This document shows, one piece after another, positions 1-5,204 of a DNA stretch of 5,204 nt (the stretch's first letter is position 1; the number at the start of each line of letters is the position of its first letter). Position numbers and translations under genes: made by a program. Source of the stretch: an uncultured Clostridium sp. (GTDB lineage: Bacteria; Bacillota_A; Clostridia; Lachnospirales; Lachnospiraceae); the NCBI GenBank assembly GCA_900556965.1, contig USQV01000089.1, positions 1 to 5,204 on the forward strand, written 5' to 3'. Below the pieces are notes generated by a model that was given only the letters and a program-made list of their open reading frames with translations, ran no database searches and was not told where the DNA came from.

Positions 1-1
1 G

Positions 2-670
2 CATATACACCTGTCCGAGACAAAGGCCGAGCACGATGCCTGCATAGAAAAATACGGCAAGACCCCGGCCCGCTGGTTCTACGAGCTGGGTGCGTTTGAC
101 AGCCCCACCCTTGCCGCCCACTGCGTATGGGTAACGGATGAGGATATAGCGCTGATGAAGGAATGCGGCGTGTCTCCCGTACACTGCCCTACCAGCAACC
201 TTAAGCTCGGAAGCGGCTTTGCCCGGGTGCAGCATATGCTGAAAGAGGGGCTCAACGTCGGCCTCGGCACCGATGGCGCAGCCAGCAACAACAACCTGAA
301 CATGCTGGAGGAGCTGCACCTTTGCTCCGTAGTGCACAACGGCTACAATCAGGATCCAACCATAATGAATCCCAATGATACGGTCAGGATGGCCACCCTC
401 AACGGTGCTAAAATTCAGGGCAGAACCGACTGCGGCGGAATCAAGGTAGGCAACAGGGCGGACATCATTGCGCTGGATTTCAACAAGCCCCATCTTCTCC
501 CCGCCTTCGATCCTCTTGCCATGCTTTGTTACAGCGCGCAGGGCAGCGACGTATGCATGACCATGGTGGACGGCAGGATACTTTATGAAAACGGAGAATT
601 CCACGTCGGCGAGAGCCCCGAAAGGATCATCTCCGAGGCGGAGAAATATACAAAGGAGTTGATCGCATGA
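2..670 (+). CDS. mtaD: 5'-methylthioadenosine/S-adenosylhomocysteine deaminase-like amidohydrolase, C-terminal half (5' partial)
   Basis: This is the C-terminal 222 residues of a metal-dependent amidohydrolase; the reading frame is already open at the left edge. The MTA/SAH deaminase family removes the 6-amino group of methylthioadenosine or S-adenosylhomocysteine in the cytosol, as part of SAM by-product salvage. Visible residues start with HIHLSET, where His3 and Glu6 match the family's metal-ligand histidine and catalytic glutamate. LAAHC supplies His40, HCPTSNLKLGSG spans residues 61-72, and LGTDGAASNNN supplies the metal-ligand Asp91. The tail NRADIIALDF...VDGRILYENGE is the usual C-terminal beta-sandwich of the composite domain. 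The family is about 430 aa, so roughly 200 N-terminal residues, including the first HxH motif, lie outside the window. Its stop overlaps the rarA start. Glycine codons are mostly GGC (13 of 19), unlike rarA. Substrate choice within the family (MTA, SAH, other adenosines) is not certain. Confidence 0.88.
   Translation, partial: HIHLSETKAEHDACIEKYGKTPARWFYELGAFDSPTLAAHCVWVTDEDIALMKECGVSPVHCPTSNLKLGSGFARVQHMLKEGLNVGLGTDGAASNNNLNMLEELHLCSVVHNGYNQDPTIMNPNDTVRMATLNGAKIQGRTDCGGIKVGNRADIIALDFNKPHLLPAFDPLAMLCYSAQGSDVCMTMVDGRILYENGEFHVGESPERIISEAEKYTKELIA
652..658 (+). promoter_or_regulatory. Ribosome binding site of rarA, inside the end of mtaD
   Basis: AAAGGAG lies 8 nt before the ATG at 667 and is within the last codons of the upstream gene. 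With the ATGA overlap, in which the rarA start and mtaD stop share bases 668-669, it fixes the rarA start and suggests translational coupling between the two genes. Confidence 0.8.
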
Positions 671-1962
671 AGCAGCCGTTAGCCTTTCGGATGCGGCCGG
701 AAACTTTGGACGAGGTGATCGGACAGCAGCATTTAATCGGGCCAGGACAGGTGATCCGGCGCTGTATTGAACAGGGCCGGTTGTTTTCGATGATCTTTTA
801 CGGCCCGCCGGGAACGGGAAAAACAACCCTGGCAAAGGTCATAGCCGGAACAACGAGTGCGAGATTTGAGCAGATCAATGCGACAACAGCCGGAAAAAAG
901 GATATGGAGGATGCCGTCAAGGAAGCCAAGGACGCACTGGGAATGTACGGAAAGAAGACGATCCTCTTTGTGGATGAGATACACCGCTTTAATAAAAGCC
1001 AGCAGGATTATCTGCTTCCGTATGTGGAGGACGGAACGGTGACGTTGATCGGAGCGACAACGGAAAATCCTTATTTTGAGGTAAACAACGCTCTTTTATC
1101 CAGATCCCGGATCTTTGAGCTGAAGCCCTTAGATGCACAGGATATCAAGGAGCTGATCCTTCGGGCCGTATATGATGAGAAAAAAGGAATGGGAATGTAC
1201 CGGGCAGATATTACGGAGGAGGCGGCAGCATTTCTTGCGGATGTGGCAAACGGAGATGCCCGGGCGGCCTTAAACGCAGTGGAGCTGGGGGTTTTGACTA
1301 CAGATCCGTCAGAGGACGGAAGGATCCACATTACAACGGAGGTCGCAGCGGAGTGTATCCAGAAACGGGCGGTGCGTTACGACAAGGACGGGGATAATCA
1401 TTACGATACGGTTTCTGCCTTTATTAAGAGCATGCGGGGCTCCGACCCGGATGCCGCTCTTTATTATCTGGCTCGGATGCTGTATGCCGGTGAAGACGTT
1501 AAATTTATTGCCAGAAGGATCATTATCTGTGCGGCAGAGGATGTCGGAAATGCAGATCCCAATGCCTTGACCGTGGCGGTAAGCGCGGCCCAGGCTGTGG
1601 AACGGATCGGGCTTCCGGAGGGCAGGATCCCGTTAGCGGAAGCCGTGACATACGTGGCCACCGCACCGAAAAGCAATGCCGCCTATGAAGGGATCTTAAA
1701 GGCAATGGAAGCGGTAAAGGCAAGAAAGACTCCGCCGGTACCGGCTCATCTGCAGGATAAGCATTACAAAGGGGCAGAGAAGCTCGGCCATGGCCTCGGG
1801 TATAAATACGCCCATGATTATCCGAACCATTATGTAGAACAGCAGTACCTACCGGATGGTATGGAGAATGAGAAATTCTATTTTCCTACCGAGAACGGAT
1901 ATGAAAAACAGATCCGTTCCTATATGGATCGCATCCGGGCTGAGGGGAAGGAATATAGATAA
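667..1962 (+). CDS. rarA: Replication-associated recombination protein A (RarA/MgsA), AAA+ ATPase
   Basis: A complete 431-aa protein, the usual length of the RarA/MgsA/WRNIP1 family. These are clamp-loader-like AAA+ ATPases that form tetramers, bind SSB and act on gapped or stalled replication forks in the cytosol. The N-terminal PLAFRMRPETLDEVIGQQHLIG (residues 4-25) is the family's opening. Walker A is GPPGTGKTT (46-54). Walker B is ILFVDE, followed by IHRFNKSQQD (99-114). Sensor 1 is GATTENP (129-135), the arginine-finger motif is SRSR (145-148) and sensor 2 is GDARAALN (196-203). The C-terminal part contains the conserved stretches YDKDGDNHYDTVSAFIKSMRGSDPDAALYYLARML and AAEDVGNADP, which belong to the MgsA-type tetramerisation region. 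No key residue is missing. The start at 667 is supported by a well-placed Shine-Dalgarno sequence and the 4-nt overlap with the preceding gene. A DnaX-like clamp loader is unlikely given the C-terminal domain. Confidence 0.97.
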   Translation: MKQPLAFRMRPETLDEVIGQQHLIGPGQVIRRCIEQGRLFSMIFYGPPGTGKTTLAKVIAGTTSARFEQINATTAGKKDMEDAVKEAKDALGMYGKKTILFVDEIHRFNKSQQDYLLPYVEDGTVTLIGATTENPYFEVNNALLSRSRIFELKPLDAQDIKELILRAVYDEKKGMGMYRADITEEAAAFLADVANGDARAALNAVELGVLTTDPSEDGRIHITTEVAAECIQKRAVRYDKDGDNHYDTVSAFIKSMRGSDPDAALYYLARMLYAGEDVKFIARRIIICAAEDVGNADPNALTVAVSAAQAVERIGLPEGRIPLAEAVTYVATAPKSNAAYEGILKAMEAVKARKTPPVPAHLQDKHYKGAEKLGHGLGYKYAHDYPNHYVEQQYLPDGMENEKFYFPTENGYEKQIRSYMDRIRAEGKEYR

Positions 1963-1969
1963 ATTCCTC

Positions 1970-1998
1970 TTTTCAAGAGAAAAAATATGGGTTATAAT
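1970..1998 (+). promoter_or_regulatory. Predicted sigma-A promoter for rho
   Basis: TTTTCA at 1970-1975 (4 of 6 matches to TTGACA) is followed by a 17-nt spacer and a perfect TATAAT at 1993-1998. Transcription would start near 2005, giving a leader of about 120 nt before rho. It begins 8 bases after the rarA stop codon, in an A/T-rich stretch, and is the best promoter candidate between the two genes. This is a sequence match only; no TGn extension is present. Confidence 0.6.
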
Positions 1999-2010
1999 TA
2001 ATACAAGCAG

Positions 2011-2037
2011 TGAAGCGGATCGCAAATATCCGCTTCA
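2011..2037 (+). other. Perfect inverted repeat (hairpin) in the rho leader
   Basis: TGAAGCGGAT (2011-2020) and ATCCGCTTCA (2028-2037) are exact reverse complements, giving a 10-bp stem around a 7-nt loop. A second, weaker stem follows directly: TCAGAT (2038-2043) with ATCTGA (2057-2062). Neither stem has a run of T after it on the + strand, nor a usable one on the - strand, so this is not a canonical intrinsic terminator. It starts only about 6 nt after the predicted transcription start, so it would form the 5' end of the rho mRNA. Possible roles are stabilising the mRNA, regulating rho, or an operator for a dimeric DNA-binding protein. The sequence does not say which. Confidence 0.6.
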
Positions 2038-2111
2038 TCAGATCCTGTCTATAGATATCTGACAAAATCTTCACAATCCCCATTGAAATATGACAATCAC
2101 AGAGCAATTAT

Positions 2112-2117
2112 AAGGAG
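2112..2117 (+). promoter_or_regulatory. Ribosome binding site that decides the rho start
   Basis: AAGGAG is 7 nt before the ATG at 2125. The same frame is open further up to a TTG at 2083, but that start has no Shine-Dalgarno sequence, and the 14 extra residues (LKYDNHRAIIRRSY) do not look like a Rho N-terminus. The ATG at 2125 is therefore preferred. Confidence 0.85.
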
Positions 2118-2124
2118 ATCGTAT

Positions 2125-3666
2125 ATGCGTGAAAAATTACAGACATTGCCTTTAGCACAACTTAGAGAGCTTGCAAAAAGCCAGAATATCAGGAACGTAA
2201 GCGGACTCAGAAAATCGGAGCTGGTAGACAGGCTGTGCGAGATGGCGGAAAGCTCCACAGACGTTAAAGAGCCTCAGCCGTCGACACGACCGGACGAAAG
2301 GCCGGAGCCAAGAACCGAAGCAAGAACCGAACCGAGAACCGAAGCAAGGACCGAAACAAGAACAGAAGCAAGACCGGGCACAAGAATGGGATCACGGCCT
2401 GAGCAAAGAACGGAAGAACGGACGGAAACAAGAGGCGAGGCAAGATCCGAGCAGAGACCAGAGGCACGGACAGATACGCGCATGGAGGCAAGATCCGAGG
2501 TACGGAGTGATCCGAGAAACGATCTGCAGGAGTTGGACAGCGGGATCGAAGCATACGGCATCTTAGAGGTAATGCCGGACGGTTTCGGCTTTATCCGCTG
2601 CGCGAATTTCCTTCCGGGAGAAAATGATGTCTATGTGGCGCCCTCCCAGATCCGTCGTTTTAATATGAAGACCGGAGATATGGTGCGCGGAAGCCGCCGG
2701 GTAAAGGGAGCAACGGAAAAATTTGCCGCCCTTCTTTATGTGACCTCCATCAACGGTTATCCGACCCATATAGCGGAGAGACGTCCTAATTTTGAAGATC
2801 TGACCCCGATCTTCCCAAACAGACGGCTTCATCTGGAGGTAAAAAACGGAAGAAATACAACCGCGATGCGCGTGATGGAGCTTCTTGCCCCCATCGGAAA
2901 CGGACAGCGAGGAATGATTGTTTCTCCGCCCAAGGCAGGTAAGACAACACTGTTAAAGCAGGTGGCCAAGGCAGTCACTACCAACTATCCGGACATGCAC
3001 CTCATCATCCTTCTGATCGATGAACGCCCGGAGGAGGTTACAGATATCAAGGAATCGGTTGTCGGCCCGAACGTGGAGGTCATCTACTCTACCTTTGATG
3101 AGCTTCCTGACCGCCACAAGAGAGTTTCCGAGATGGTCATCGAGCGTGCAAAGCGCCTCGTGGAGCACGGTCGGGATGTAATGATCCTTTTAGACAGCAT
3201 TACCCGCCTTGCCAGAGCCTATAATCTGGTGGTACCGCCCAGTGGACGTACTCTTTCCGGCGGTCTCGATCCGGCGGCACTCCACATGCCGAAGCGGTTC
3301 TTCGGTGCGGCAAGAAATATGAGAGAGGGCGGAAGCCTTACGATACTGGCAACAGCCCTTGTGGATACCGGAAGCCGTATGGACGATGTGATCTACGAGG
3401 AATTTAAGGGAACCGGCAATATGGAGCTTGTTCTCGATAGAAAGCTTTCGGAAAAGAGGATTTTCCCGGCTATCGATATCCTGAAGTCCGGAACAAGGCG
3501 GGATGACCTGCTCCTTACCCGGGATGAGGCAGAGGCTGTGGACACGATCCGAAAGGCCACCAATTCCTTAAAACCGGAGGAGGCAGTAGAGAAGATCCTC
3601 GATCTGTTCTCAAAGACAAAGACAAACTGGGAATTTGTCGAGATGGCAAAGAAAATGAGATTCTAG
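2125..3666 (+). CDS. rho: Transcription termination factor Rho, with a periodic Arg/Glu-rich insertion
   Basis: A complete 513-aa Rho, the hexameric RNA-dependent ATPase/helicase that ends transcription of untranslated RNA. Residues 5-40 ([15 protein letters not shown]...[10 protein letters not shown]) are the N-terminal helical Rho_N domain. Residues 55-134 are an arginine-every-fourth-residue insertion not found in E. coli Rho (419 aa), which explains most of the extra length. Residues 141-215 are the cold-shock-like RNA-binding domain, with GFGFIR and [12 protein letters not shown]. The motor follows: P-loop SPPKAGKTT (267-275, Lys273), [12 protein letters not shown] (296-307, catalytic Glu300), and Walker [15 protein letters not shown] (354-367, Asp357). 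The Q/R-loop and arginine-finger region [21 protein letters not shown]...[27 protein letters not shown] is intact. All catalytic motifs are present, so it should be active. It has its own promoter and a structured leader upstream. Confidence 0.98.
   Translation: MREKLQTLPLAQLRELAKSQNIRNVSGLRKSELVDRLCEMAESSTDVKEPQPSTRPDERPEPRTEARTEPRTEARTETRTEARPGTRMGSRPEQRTEERTETRGEARSEQRPEARTDTRMEARSEVRSDPRNDLQELDSGIEAYGILEVMPDGFGFIRCANFLPGENDVYVAPSQIRRFNMKTGDMVRGSRRVKGATEKFAALLYVTSINGYPTHIAERRPNFEDLTPIFPNRRLHLEVKNGRNTTAMRVMELLAPIGNGQRGMIVSPPKAGKTTLLKQVAKAVTTNYPDMHLIILLIDERPEEVTDIKESVVGPNVEVIYSTFDELPDRHKRVSEMVIERAKRLVEHGRDVMILLDSITRLARAYNLVVPPSGRTLSGGLDPAALHMPKRFFGAARNMREGGSLTILATALVDTGSRMDDVIYEEFKGTGNMELVLDRKLSEKRIFPAIDILKSGTRRDDLLLTRDEAEAVDTIRKATNSLKPEEAVEKILDLFSKTKTNWEFVEMAKKMRF
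2287..2526 (+). repeat. Degenerate 12-bp tandem repeat, 20 units, encoding Arg-x-x-x in Rho
   Basis: Twenty consecutive in-frame 12-bp units (240 bp), each beginning with an arginine codon, encode arginines at residues 55, 59, 63 and so on to 131 without a break in phase. The consensus unit is AGAACCGAAGCA (Arg-Thr-Glu-Ala). Units at 2311-2322 and 2335-2346 are identical to it. The units diverge toward both ends, and the last (RNDL) is the weakest. Acidic residues (Glu, sometimes Asp) dominate the third position. The repeat also keeps two antisense frames free of stops, and these should not be read as genes. Confidence 0.93.
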
Positions 3667-3705
3667 GCAGTGAGAGCTGACGGAAAAAAATAGACGCGGA
3701 TGAAA

Positions 3706-3711
3706 GAAAGG
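3706..3711 (+). promoter_or_regulatory. Weak ribosome binding site of the IclR regulator
   Basis: GAAAGG lies 12 nt before the ATG at 3724, a longer spacing than for the other genes here. No better in-frame start exists: an ATG at 3700 in the same frame runs into TAA after five codons. Translation of the regulator may therefore be modest. The 57-nt gap between rho and this gene (3667-3723) shows no convincing terminator or promoter. Confidence 0.5.
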
Positions 3712-3723
3712 TTTTAAGTTAAG

Positions 3724-4506
3724 ATGGAAGACGAAGGTAAAAATCCGATACAGGTTGCGGAAAAGCTGTTTCAGGTCATTGAACTTCTTGCGGAAAACGG
3801 GCCGATGGGCATCATGGATCTGAGCAATCGACTGGGATTTCATAAAAGCACGGTACACCGGCTGGTCGCATCCCTGCAGCACATGGGATATATCCGTCAG
3901 GAGGAAGGCTCTTTAAAATATTTTCTGTCGCTGAAGTTTCTTCAGATCGGGAGCAGGATATTAGAGCAGAATGATATGGCGGAAATGATCCACCCCGCGT
4001 TGAAAAAGCTGTCCGAGCAGGTAGGCGAGACAGTCCACCTTGTCCGGCGAGAGGGGACGGAGGCTGTTTATATCGATAAAGTGGAGTTTAATGTAGGCTC
4101 TATCCGTATGGTATCCAGAGTCGGAAGCAGGATCCCGCTGTATTGCTCCGGGGTCGGAAAAGCACTCTTAGCGGAGCTTCCGGATGAAAAAATAAGAGAA
4201 ATATGGGAGGAGTCGGAGATCGTGAGACTGACGCCGCGGACGATCACCTCCTTCGAGGAGCTGATGGAGCATTTAAGAAAGGTCAGACAGGACGGCTACG
4301 CGATCGATGACGAGGAAAATGAGGAGGGAGTCCGCTGTATTGCCGTAAGCCTCTGCGATTATCATAAGGAGCCGGTATATGCCATCAGCATATCTGCTCC
4401 GCTAAGCAGAATGACAACAGAGCGGATCATGGAACTAAAGACCGCGGTTCTTGATTTTAAAAAGGAGATCGCGGGAAGTCTGGGGCTTGGAAGAATAGGG
4501 AGATGA
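3724..4506 (+). CDS. IclR-family transcriptional regulator
   Basis: A complete 260-aa protein, the normal length for IclR-type regulators, which are dimeric or tetrameric cytosolic DNA-binding proteins. The N-terminal winged helix-turn-helix covers residues 8-75. MGIMDLSNRLGFHKSTVHRLVASLQHMGYI forms the helix-turn-helix, with the recognition helix near 40-51, and SLKYFLSLKFLQIG is the wing. The C-terminal effector-binding domain follows. It shows the family marks IPLYCSGVGKALLAEL and GYAIDDEENEEGVRCIAVSL, including the conserved Cys in GVRCIA. Family members bind small organic acids, sugar-acid derivatives or aromatics, and the effector here cannot be told. The gene lies 57 nt after rho and 4 nt before a MATE exporter, so it probably controls that exporter, itself, or both. 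No clear palindromic operator is visible upstream. Confidence 0.95.
   Translation: MEDEGKNPIQVAEKLFQVIELLAENGPMGIMDLSNRLGFHKSTVHRLVASLQHMGYIRQEEGSLKYFLSLKFLQIGSRILEQNDMAEMIHPALKKLSEQVGETVHLVRREGTEAVYIDKVEFNVGSIRMVSRVGSRIPLYCSGVGKALLAELPDEKIREIWEESEIVRLTPRTITSFEELMEHLRKVRQDGYAIDDEENEEGVRCIAVSLCDYHKEPVYAISISAPLSRMTTERIMELKTAVLDFKKEIAGSLGLGRIGR
4497..4502 (+). promoter_or_regulatory. Ribosome binding site of the MATE gene, inside the end of the IclR gene
   Basis: AGGGAG lies 8 nt before the ATG at 4511 and overlaps the last codons of the regulator gene. It favours the start at 4511 over a later in-frame ATG at 4544, which has only A-rich sequence upstream. Its position suggests the two genes are co-translated from one mRNA. 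Confidence 0.7.
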
Positions 4507-4510
4507 CAGA

Positions 4511-5204
4511 ATGGAAGAAGGCGTTTCTAGGTTAAAAAAGCTCATGGGAGGGAGCAAACAGGGGTATCATACAGCATTTCAGATGGCATGGCCCGCAGTG
4601 ATGGAATCATTTTTCATTGCATTGGCCAGCCTTGTGGATTCCCTGATGGTCAGCTCGATGGGAGCTTATGCGGTAGCTGCGGTGGGTCTGACGACACAGC
4701 CAAAGTTCATCGGACTCTGCATTTTTATTGCCGCAAACGTATCGGTATCGGCTCTGGTAGCCAGAAGGCGCGGAGAAAAGGACCGATATGGGGCAAATCA
4801 GGTGCTTTTAATGATCCTTGTGTTTGTTCTGGCAGCAGGTACGCTGATAAGTGTGGCGGCAGTTACCTTTGCAGAGCCGATCATCCGGTTCTGCGGAGCA
4901 AACGGGGATACCTTAGAAAGTGCCGTCCTGTACTACCGGATCATCATGGGCGGAATGATGTTCAATATCCTGTCGATGGCGATCAATGCGTGTCAGCGGG
5001 GAGCGGGAAATACAAAGATCGCAATGAGGACAAACGTAACGTCCAATGTGGTGAATATGATCGGAAACTACCTTCTGATTCAGGGAAATCTCGGCTTTCC
5101 CAGACTCGGGATCGCCGGAGCGGCCTTGGCTACGGTGTTCGGGACTGTAGTGGCCTGCGTAATGAGCTTTTTATCCCTTGTTCCAAAGGATAATTTTATC
5201 AGCA
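4511..5204 (+). CDS. MATE-family efflux transporter, N-terminal half (3' partial)
   Basis: The frame starting at ATG 4511 is open to the right edge, giving 231 visible residues of a family that is usually about 440-460 aa. MATE proteins are inner-membrane antiporters that expel drugs or metabolites using Na+ or H+ gradients. About six membrane segments are visible, near residues 25-47, 56-82, 97-119, 139-160, 172-191 and 201-224; this is about one lobe of the 12-helix fold. Family marks are AWPAVMESFFIALASLVDSLMVSSMGAYAVAAVGL (26-60), QRGAGNTK (162-169) and NVVNMIGNYLLIQGNLGFPRLGIAGAALAT (179-208). Many MATE proteins carry this NxxxNY...GxPxLGIxGAAxAT pattern. The gene follows the IclR gene by 4 nt and is probably its co-transcribed target. 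The substrate and the subgroup (MepA/NorM/DinF-like) are not determined. A 606-bp open frame at 4588-5193 in another phase is a shadow of this gene. Confidence 0.94.
   Translation, partial: MEEGVSRLKKLMGGSKQGYHTAFQMAWPAVMESFFIALASLVDSLMVSSMGAYAVAAVGLTTQPKFIGLCIFIAANVSVSALVARRRGEKDRYGANQVLLMILVFVLAAGTLISVAAVTFAEPIIRFCGANGDTLESAVLYYRIIMGGMMFNILSMAINACQRGAGNTKIAMRTNVTSNVVNMIGNYLLIQGNLGFPRLGIAGAALATVFGTVVACVMSFLSLVPKDNFIS

Noticed and set aside
79..339. Antisense 86-aa open frame opposite mtaD
   Set aside because: It lies opposite conserved catalytic motifs of the amidohydrolase, has no ribosome site and its Ser/Pro-rich product shows no recognisable domain.
1949..1985. Small stems after rarA: AGGAAT/ATTCCT and CTCTT/AAGAG
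   Set aside because: They are short, the first overlaps the end of the gene, and the second is followed by A rather than T on the + strand, so no terminator can be supported.
2011..2062. Rho-leader hairpins as an intrinsic terminator of rarA
   Set aside because: The stems are followed by mixed sequence without a T-run on either strand.
2083..2111. Second promoter-like pair, TTGAAA with a 17-nt spacer and AATTAT
   Set aside because: Transcription would start at or after the rho ribosome site, leaving no usable leader. The TATAAT at 1993 is much better.
2083..2124. Upstream TTG start of rho adding 14 residues
   Set aside because: There is no Shine-Dalgarno sequence before 2083, while the ATG at 2125 has AAGGAG at 7 nt and begins a typical Rho_N sequence.
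2264..2561. Two overlapping antisense open frames of 95-96 aa opposite the rho insertion
   Set aside because: They stay open only because the 12-bp sense repeat has no stop in those phases. Their low-complexity products mirror the repeat, and no ribosome site or promoter supports them.
3700..3717. Mini-ORF MKERF just before the IclR gene, as a leader peptide
   Set aside because: It is only five codons, has no ribosome site of its own and contains no regulatory codon run. Chance is the simplest explanation.
4588..5193. A 201-aa open frame on the + strand in a different phase from the MATE gene
   Set aside because: Its translation is rich in Gly, Arg, Cys and Asp, has no membrane segments or known motif, and lies wholly inside the MATE frame, which shows clear family motifs and a good ribosome site.

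Overview
The window looks like chromosomal DNA of a Gram-positive anaerobe of the Clostridia, most likely Lachnospiraceae. This is an inference from three things: strong AAGGAG-type ribosome binding sites, roughly balanced base composition, and the protein sequences (a clostridial-type Rho with a long charged insertion, an IclR regulator and a MATE exporter). No phage, insertion sequence, CRISPR array, tRNA or rRNA is visible. All genes are on the + strand.

Layout: (1) 2-670, the C-terminal half of an amidohydrolase of the 5'-methylthioadenosine/S-adenosylhomocysteine deaminase type (mtaD-like), cut by the left edge. (2) 667-1962, rarA (mgsA), a complete AAA+ replication-associated recombination factor whose ATG overlaps the preceding stop codon (ATGA). 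(3) 1963-2124, a 162-bp intergenic stretch with a good sigma-A-type promoter and a perfect 10-bp hairpin that would form the start of the rho leader RNA. (4) 2125-3666, rho, the transcription termination factor. It carries a striking insertion in which arginine occurs at every fourth residue for 20 consecutive units. (5) 3724-4506, an IclR-family regulator. (6) 4511-right edge, the N-terminal half of a MATE-family multidrug/metabolite exporter, 4 nt after the regulator.

The genes read as two adjacent transcription units: mtaD-rarA, joined by translational overlap, and rho-iclR-MATE. No convincing intrinsic terminator separates rho from iclR, so the regulator and exporter may partly be read through from rho. 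The iclR/MATE pair is a compact regulator-exporter module whose ligand cannot be told from sequence.

Most of the window is conserved housekeeping DNA. The most unusual element is the Rho insertion, a strictly periodic Arg/Glu polyampholyte encoded by a degenerate 12-bp tandem repeat between the N-terminal helical domain and the RNA-binding domain. Secondary points are the structured rho leader and a visible change of codon preference at the mtaD/rarA junction.
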